From positions 1 through 10,485 of the forward strand of contig JBMTVT010000070.1 of assembly GCA_049451635.1 (NCBI GenBank): a DNA stretch of 10,485 nucleotides, read 5' to 3'. Each line of letters opens with the position of its first letter. Within the stretch, counting starts at the first letter, position 1. The notes under the pieces were generated by a model. It saw only the letters and a list, made by a program, of their open reading frames with translations. It was not told where the DNA came from and ran no database searches. Made by a program: the position numbers and the translations under genes. The DNA comes from JBMTVT01 sp049451635. GTDB lineage: Bacteria > Bacteroidota > Bacteroidia > Flavobacteriales > Flavobacteriaceae. This document shows, one piece after another, positions 6,609 to 10,485 of this stretch.

Positions 6609-6780
6609 AAAAACCAACAACTCGAGTTGCGTCATATCATTGCTAATATTCTTTTCTTTAATTAAACTATCAGTAATAGACTGAGTTAACGAAGTATAAT
6701 CATATGGGATAGCAAATGTCTTATTTACAAAAATACACAAGCAAATAACAAAAAAACAGTATTTTTGATTGGATAGTCAT
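6582..6780 (-). pseudogene. Possible frameshifted remnant of a small secreted protein
   Basis: Not recognised. On the minus strand an ATG at 6780-6778 opens a short frame that stops after 19 codons, just beyond a T7 run (complement of 6750-6756). With one T fewer, the frame would read MTIQSKILFFVICLCIFVNK and then TFA, a convincing signal peptide with a TFA cleavage site. It would continue about 40 residues (including IPYDYTSLTQSITDSLIKEK) to a TAA at 6584-6582, inside the lspA end. It may be a decayed gene start, a sequencing error in a homopolymer, or chance in AT-rich DNA. Its tail overlaps lspA antisense, and no homology is evident. Confidence 0.25.
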
Positions 6781-6955
6781 TTAAGTTTGGAGTTATTCGA
6801 TGTGGTTTTATAAAAACAGATTTTAGGATAGTGTCATTTATTTACACTAAACGTTTAATGAAATTATAAATTTAGTTTATCATTATTCTTAAAACTATCC
6901 TAAAAAGGCAAATCCTGATAATAATTTACCTTAAATCAATGCAGATTTAAACAGA
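6609..6955. other. Gene-poor convergent region between lspA and galE
   Basis: About 350 bp with no intact coding sequence, between two convergent genes. It contains a 12-bp palindrome CAACTCGAGTTG (6618-6629), most of the possible frameshifted ORF (down to 6780, -), an 85-bp element with 12-bp inverted ends (6821-6905), and a partial echo of that element's left end (GGATAGTCATTTA at 6771-6783). A spacer this long between convergent housekeeping genes suggests past insertion and decay. Confidence 0.6.
6821..6905. repeat. 85-bp element with perfect 12-bp terminal inverted repeats
   Basis: TTTTAGGATAGT (6821-6832) is exactly reverse-complementary to ACTATCCTAAAA (6894-6905). Inside it are a nested 6-bp inverted pair, ACTAAA (6846-6851) with TTTAGT (6871-6876), and the palindrome TAAACGTTTA (6848-6857). 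There is no coding capacity and no clear target-site duplication. It could be a MITE-like or insertion-sequence remnant, or a structured element transcribed downstream of lspA. The repeat is certain; its nature is not. Confidence 0.55.
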
Positions 6956-6987
6956 AAAAGGGGGCACAAAAATTTGTGCCCCCTTTT
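6956..6987. terminator. Strong GC-rich terminator downstream of galE (bidirectional)
   Basis: GGGGGCACAA (6960-6969) pairs perfectly with TTGTGCCCCC (6974-6983) around a 4-nt loop. AAAA (6956-6959) and TTTT (6984-6987) flank it, so it can act on both strands. It lies 19 nt beyond the galE stop and also blocks readthrough from lspA. Confidence 0.9.
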
Positions 6988-7006
6988 AATGCCAGTATAA
7001 AATTAA

Positions 7007-8029
7007 TTATTTTGCCCTTACTTTTTGCTCCCACTTCCATGCAGAACTCATCGCATCATCTAAAGTCAGCTTAGTTTCCCAACCTAATTCTTCATTTGCT
7101 TTTGTAGTATCGGCATAAGCTGAAATAATATCCCCTTCCCTTCTACCAACTATTTTATAGTTAAGTTTTTCTCCAGAAACCTTTTCAAAAGATTTTACTA
7201 CTTCAAGCACCGAGCTACCTTTTCCTGTTCCTAAATTAAAAGTTTCGTAATTGCTTTTGTTTTTATTTTTTAACAAACGCTCAAGTGCCACTACGTGGGC
7301 TTTAGCTAAATCGACCACATGAATATAATCGCGAATACAAGTGCCATCAGGTGTTGGGTAATCGTCTCCAAATACAGATAATTGTTCCCTTAATCCAATG
7401 GCTGTTTGGGTAATAAAAGGCACTAGATTTTGAGGCACGCCAATAGGTAATTCTCCTATTTTAGCCGACTTGTGAGCTCCAACTGGATTAAAATACCTTA
7501 ATGCAATGGCCTTGATATTTGGTGTTACTTTGCAGGTGTCTCTTATAATTTCTTCACCAATTTGCTTAGTATTCCCATAAGGAGATTCTGCTTGTTTAAC
7601 TGGAGCATTCTCAGTAATTGGCAATTCATCGGCTTGACCATAAACCGTGCATGATGAACTAAAAATAAAACTTGCTTCTGGTAATTTTTTTAATTCTTTG
7701 AGAATGTAAACTAAGGTTGCAATATTATTTTCGTAATACAACAAAGGTTCTTGAACACTTTCACCAACAGCTTTACTGGCGGCAAAATGTATAACCCCTT
7801 TTATATCATTATGTTTTTTAAAAAAAGCCTCAACACCTGTTTTGTCTTTTAAATCTAATTTTTCAAAAAATGGGGTTTTTCCTGTAATGGTCGTAATGCC
7901 ATCCAATACATTGATTGAAGAGTTTGATAAATCATCTACAATAACTACCTCGTAACCTTCATTTTGCAATTCTACTACTGTGTGGGAACCTATAAATCCT
8001 AGGCCTCCCGTTACTAATATTTTATTCAT
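7007..8029 (-). CDS. galE: UDP-glucose 4-epimerase
   Basis: NAD-dependent short-chain dehydrogenase/reductase that interconverts UDP-glucose and UDP-galactose (often also the N-acetyl forms), for galactose use and for sugar precursors of LPS and capsule. 340 residues, standard length. Seen: the NAD-binding GGLGFIG (8-14), VDDLSNS (31-37) after the second strand, HFAASKAVGES (81-91), the catalytic Ser cluster SSSCTVYG (124-131), the YxxxK pair Tyr151/Lys155 (SPYGNTK), RYFNPVGAH, and the C-terminal GRREGDIISAYAD typical of GalE. The ATG at 8029 lies inside the end of the upstream aminotransferase gene, overlapping it by 8 nt, so the two are one operon with likely translational coupling. A strong terminator lies just downstream. 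In this setting an envelope-polysaccharide role is more likely than Leloir catabolism, since no other gal genes are present. Confidence 0.96.
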   Translation of the reverse strand: MNKILVTGGLGFIGSHTVVELQNEGYEVVIVDDLSNSSINVLDGITTITGKTPFFEKLDLKDKTGVEAFFKKHNDIKGVIHFAASKAVGESVQEPLLYYENNIATLVYILKELKKLPEASFIFSSSCTVYGQADELPITENAPVKQAESPYGNTKQIGEEIIRDTCKVTPNIKAIALRYFNPVGAHKSAKIGELPIGVPQNLVPFITQTAIGLREQLSVFGDDYPTPDGTCIRDYIHVVDLAKAHVVALERLLKNKNKSNYETFNLGTGKGSSVLEVVKSFEKVSGEKLNYKIVGRREGDIISAYADTTKANEELGWETKLTLDDAMSSAWKWEQKVRAK

Positions 8030-9176
8030 TTATGAATTTTATAATTGTTGATGTTATAAATTCTATTTGTTCATCATCTAATTCTGTATGCATTGGCAGC
8101 GAAATAACTTCTTTTACCAACTGATTGGTAACTGTAAAGTTAGCTTCTTTATATCGGTCGTCTAGATATGCTTTTTGTTTGTGTAATGGAATTGGATAAT
8201 AAACGCCACAAGGTATGCCCTGTTCATTTAAATGTTTTACCAAAGCATCCCTATCAATTCCTTTTAACTTTAAGGTATATTGATGAAACACATGGCAATC
8301 GCAAATATCACATATACCGTCACAGCCATTAACTGTTTTTGGAGTGACAATGTTTTCAATATTTTCAAATGTACTATTGTATTTTTTAGCAGCATTTTGT
8401 CTTGCCTTATTATAACCATCCAAAAGTGGCAATTTAGCATCTAATACTGCTGCTTGTATACTGTCCAATCTAGAATTTACACCTACAACATCATGACGGT
8501 ACCTCTCATACATACCGTGGTTTACAATACCTCTTATAGTATGTGCTAAATCATCATCATTGGTAAAAATGGCACCACCGTCTCCATAACACCCAAGATT
8601 TTTAGAAGGGAAAAAGGAGGTAGCTGCAACATTACCAATGGTTCCTGCTTTTACTTTTTTACCATTCTTGTAAGTATAAGTTGCCCCAATTGCTTGTGCA
8701 TTATCTTCAATCACAAACAAATCATGTGCTTTAGCTATCTCCATGATAGCTTCCATGTTGGCACATTGCCCAAACAAATGTACTGGCACAATAGCTTTAG
8801 TTTTTGGTGTAATGGCCCTTTTTACAGCTTCAATATTAATGTTAAAATCGTCTTCATTAACATCAACCAAAACAGGGGTTAACTGTAATAAAGCAATAAC
8901 TTCAACAGTGGCGGCAAACGTAAAATCGGCAGTAATAACTTCATCTCCAGGTTTTAAACCCAAACCCATCATGGCAATTTGTAAAGCATCAGTGCCATTT
9001 GCGCATGGAATTACATGCTTAACACCTAAATATGCCTCTAATTTTTTTTGAAATTCATGAACCTTGGGTCCATTTATAAACGCTGTAGTTTCAATAACTT
9101 CTTGTATTGAAGTGTTTACGACAGTTTTTATATCGTTGTACTGACCCTTTAGGTCAACCATTTGTATTTTTTTCAT
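8022..9176 (-). CDS. DegT/DnrJ/EryC1/StrS-family nucleotide-sugar aminotransferase (WbpE/WlbC-like)
   Basis: PLP-dependent aminotransferase acting on a keto nucleotide sugar. Compared from memory it most resembles WbpE/WlbC, which aminate UDP-3-keto-GlcNAcA to the 3-amino sugar for LPS O-antigen. 384 residues from the ATG at 9176 (MKKIQMVDLKGQY). Seen: CANGTDALQIA (58-68) for phosphate binding, Asp158 in VIEDNAQ for the PLP ring nitrogen, and the Schiff-base Lys192 in SFFPSKNLGCYGDGGAI. The C-terminal motifs are GVYYPIPLHKQ (324-334) and SLPMH (359-363). An extra Cys-rich stretch, CDGICDICDCH (285-295), sits before the C-terminal domain. A TTG three codons upstream (9185) is in frame but lies inside a perfect -7 box, so I prefer the ATG. 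It overlaps galE by 8 nt and is divergent from waaA. Partner oxidase (WbpB/WlbA) genes are not in the window, so the exact sugar is uncertain. Confidence 0.9.
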   Translation of the reverse strand: MKKIQMVDLKGQYNDIKTVVNTSIQEVIETTAFINGPKVHEFQKKLEAYLGVKHVIPCANGTDALQIAMMGLGLKPGDEVITADFTFAATVEVIALLQLTPVLVDVNEDDFNINIEAVKRAITPKTKAIVPVHLFGQCANMEAIMEIAKAHDLFVIEDNAQAIGATYTYKNGKKVKAGTIGNVAATSFFPSKNLGCYGDGGAIFTNDDDLAHTIRGIVNHGMYERYRHDVVGVNSRLDSIQAAVLDAKLPLLDGYNKARQNAAKKYNSTFENIENIVTPKTVNGCDGICDICDCHVFHQYTLKLKGIDRDALVKHLNEQGIPCGVYYPIPLHKQKAYLDDRYKEANFTVTNQLVKEVISLPMHTELDDEQIEFITSTIIKFINE

Positions 9177-9182
9177 AAGTTC

Positions 9183-9213
9183 CAAAATTACAAAATTCGT
9201 TTACGCTAAACAA
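9183..9213 (-). promoter_or_regulatory. Promoter for the aminotransferase-galE operon
   Basis: On the minus strand, TAATTTTG (9190-9183) fits the Bacteroidota -7 consensus TAnnTTTG exactly. TTG (9213-9211; ATTG with the base before it) stands 20 nt upstream as a -33 element. The ATG at 9176 begins only 6 nt after the -7 box, so transcription would start at or within a few bases of the start codon. Confidence 0.6.
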
Positions 9214-9234
9214 TGAATTTATTTCAAAGAAATG

Positions 9235-9242
9235 TATTTTAG
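9235..9242 (+). promoter_or_regulatory. Candidate -7 box for waaA
   Basis: TATTTTAG matches TAnnTTTG except for one base. It ends 14 nt before the TTG start at 9257, giving a short leader containing the purine-rich AGAAAGAAGAAAG. No clear -33 element is present. Confidence 0.35.
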
Positions 9243-9256
9243 CAGAAAGAAGAAAG

Positions 9257-10485
9257 TTGAACATTATTTATAACATAGGAATCTCCATTACGCAATTTAT
9301 TCTATACATTATATCCCCTTTTAACAATAAGATTAAAAAAGGTATAATTGGTAGAAAAGAAACCTTTGAAATTTTACGAGGAACCATAAACAAAACCGAG
9401 AAAACCTTATGGTTTCATTGTGCTTCATTGGGAGAATATGAACAAGGATTACCTGTTTTTAGTGAACTAAGAAAGCACTATAGCAAATATAAAATTATTC
9501 TTAGTTTCTTTTCACCATCAGGCTATGAGATTAGAAAAAACTCTCCCGTAGCAGACGCGGTAGTATATCTTCCTTACGATACAAAAAAAAATGCAAGGAA
9601 GTTTTTAAATATAGTAAACCCTGAACTATCTGTTTTTGTTAAGTATGATATTTGGCCAAATTTTTTGAATGAATTAAAACAACGGCAGTTAAAAGTTATA
9701 TTGATATCGGCCACATTTAGAAAAAACCAACCCTACTTTAAATTTTACGGAGCTCCTTTAAGAAATGCGCTTTTTACTTTTAGCCATATTTTTACCCAAA
9801 ATGAATCTTCAAAACTCTTATTGGAATCTATAGGTTATAAAAACGTGAGTGTTTCTGGCGATACAAGGTTTGATAGGGTTACCAATCAATTAACTGCCAA
9901 CAACACCTTAGAGTTTATTGAAGAGTTTAAAGCTAATAAACTGTGCGTTATAGCCGGAAGCACATGGCCTGAAGGGGAAACTCTACTAATTGATTTCATA
10001 AACTCTGAGGCTTCAAAAGATGTTAAATTTATTATTGTACCCCATAATATTAAGGCATCGCAAGTAAAAAATCTGAAAACTCGTCTGCAACATGAAAGTG
10101 TTTTGTTTTCTGAAAAAGAAGGCAAAAATTTATCAAAAACCAAAGTTTTAATTATTGATACAATTGGTTTACTTTCAAAAATATATAGTTATGCAGATAT
10201 TGCTTATGTAGGAGGAGCCTTAGGAAACACAGGCTTACATAATACTTTAGAGCCCGCAGTATTTGGTGTTCCAATAATTATTGGCAATCATCACCAAAAA
10301 TTCCCTGAGGCCCAAGCAATGATTGATAATGGCGGTATGTTTTCTGTTTCAAATAAAAGGGAGTTTGATTTTATTTTAAATGAGCTAATTATGAATCACG
10401 ATAAAAGAGTTCAATCTGGGAAAAAAAATAGTGACTACATCAAAAAAAATAAAGGTGCTGTCATCCAAATACTTAACTATCTACG
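9257..10485 (+). CDS. waaA: 3-deoxy-D-manno-octulosonic acid (Kdo) transferase, TTG start, 3' end outside window
   Basis: Inner-membrane-bound glycosyltransferase (GT30, also called KdtA) that adds Kdo from CMP-Kdo to the lipid A precursor, the first step of LPS core assembly. 409 codons are visible and the frame is still open at the right edge; at the usual family length of about 410-430, only a few residues are missing. Seen: an N-terminal membrane-anchoring helix (about 3-21), GRKETFEIL (32-40), FHCASLGEYEQG (53-64) with the catalytic Glu60, GSTWPEGE in the second domain, and the CMP-binding signature AYVGGALGNTGLHNTLEP followed by FGVPIIIG. No in-frame ATG exists before nt 10000. The frame is open back to 9179, and only the TTG at 9257 gives the expected family N-terminus (NIIYNIGIS), preceded by a purine-rich stretch. 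Divergent from the aminotransferase-galE operon, consistent with a shared LPS role. Confidence 0.94.
   Translation, partial: MNIIYNIGISITQFILYIISPFNNKIKKGIIGRKETFEILRGTINKTEKTLWFHCASLGEYEQGLPVFSELRKHYSKYKIILSFFSPSGYEIRKNSPVADAVVYLPYDTKKNARKFLNIVNPELSVFVKYDIWPNFLNELKQRQLKVILISATFRKNQPYFKFYGAPLRNALFTFSHIFTQNESSKLLLESIGYKNVSVSGDTRFDRVTNQLTANNTLEFIEEFKANKLCVIAGSTWPEGETLLIDFINSEASKDVKFIIVPHNIKASQVKNLKTRLQHESVLFSEKEGKNLSKTKVLIIDTIGLLSKIYSYADIAYVGGALGNTGLHNTLEPAVFGVPIIIGNHHQKFPEAQAMIDNGGMFSVSNKREFDFILNELIMNHDKRVQSGKKNSDYIKKNKGAVIQILNYL

Noticed and set aside
6618..6629. Perfect palindrome CAACTCGAGTTG after lspA, as a terminator or operator
   Set aside because: It has no loop room for a strong hairpin and no T-run follows. 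A single 12-bp palindrome in a spacer is weak evidence.
6848..6857. TAAACGTTTA as a second copy of the PurR/LacI-like operator
   Set aside because: Only the 8-bp AAACGTTT core is shared, the flanks are A/T, and it lies inside the inverted-repeat element and not upstream of a gene.
9177..9185. In-frame TTG start extending the aminotransferase by three codons
   Set aside because: The TTG falls inside the best -7 promoter box, and the ATG at 9176 gives a family-like N-terminus.
1..10485. A new defence, mobile or secondary-metabolism system
   Set aside because: Every long coding region belongs to a recognised housekeeping or envelope family. Nothing in the arrangement points to a defence island, integrase, toxin-antitoxin pair or biosynthetic cluster.

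Overview
This is an AT-rich chromosomal segment of a Bacteroidota bacterium, most likely a member of the Flavobacteriaceae. The evidence is the protein flavour (a 2TM domain of Bacteroidota type, ThyA with the longer segment before its catalytic Cys, a stand-alone glycogen-binding module), the near absence of Shine-Dalgarno sequences, and promoter-like TAnnTTTG (-7) boxes of the Bacteroidota sigma factor. Nearly all of the window is housekeeping: nucleotide metabolism, lipid and lipoprotein synthesis, and envelope sugar metabolism. No tRNA, rRNA, CRISPR array or complete mobile element is visible.

Layout. (1) 2-1027 (+) is the 3'-truncated-at-left end of a concentrative nucleoside transporter (NupC/CNT), closed by a terminator. 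(2) 1120-1944 (+) is thymidylate synthase thyA, followed by a strong bidirectional terminator shared with a convergent small gene (1996-2295, -) encoding a free-standing AMPK/CBM48-type glycan-binding module. (3) A 305-bp AT-rich spacer carries a PurR/LacI-like palindrome and leads into an operon (2601-5096, +). Its first gene is an unusual fusion of a two-helix membrane domain to dihydrofolate reductase; its second is a COG2509-type FAD-dependent dehydrogenase. (4) 5202-6608 (+) is a second operon, fabD and lspA, with zero spacing between them and a good -7 box in front. (5) 6609-6955 has no intact gene. It holds a possible frameshifted small secreted ORF (-) and an 85-bp element bounded by perfect 12-bp inverted repeats. 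(6) On the minus strand, a WbpE/WlbC-like sugar aminotransferase (8022-9176) overlaps galE (7007-8029) by 8 nt, and a GC-rich terminator follows. (7) Divergent to these, 9257-10485 (+) is nearly all of waaA (Kdo transferase), starting with TTG and running off the right edge.

How the genes work together. NupC imports nucleosides. ThyA and DHFR are the two halves of the dTMP/folate cycle: ThyA turns methylene-THF into DHF, and DHFR regenerates THF. FabD supplies malonyl-ACP for fatty acids and LspA matures lipoproteins. WaaA, the sugar aminotransferase and GalE all serve the LPS/surface polysaccharide. The most unusual items are the membrane-tethered DHFR with no start codon of its own, the PurR-box-like palindrome upstream of it, a Cys-rich insert in the aminotransferase, a probable leaderless promoter for that aminotransferase, and the remnant-like sequence between lspA and galE. 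I did not find a convincing new multi-gene system.
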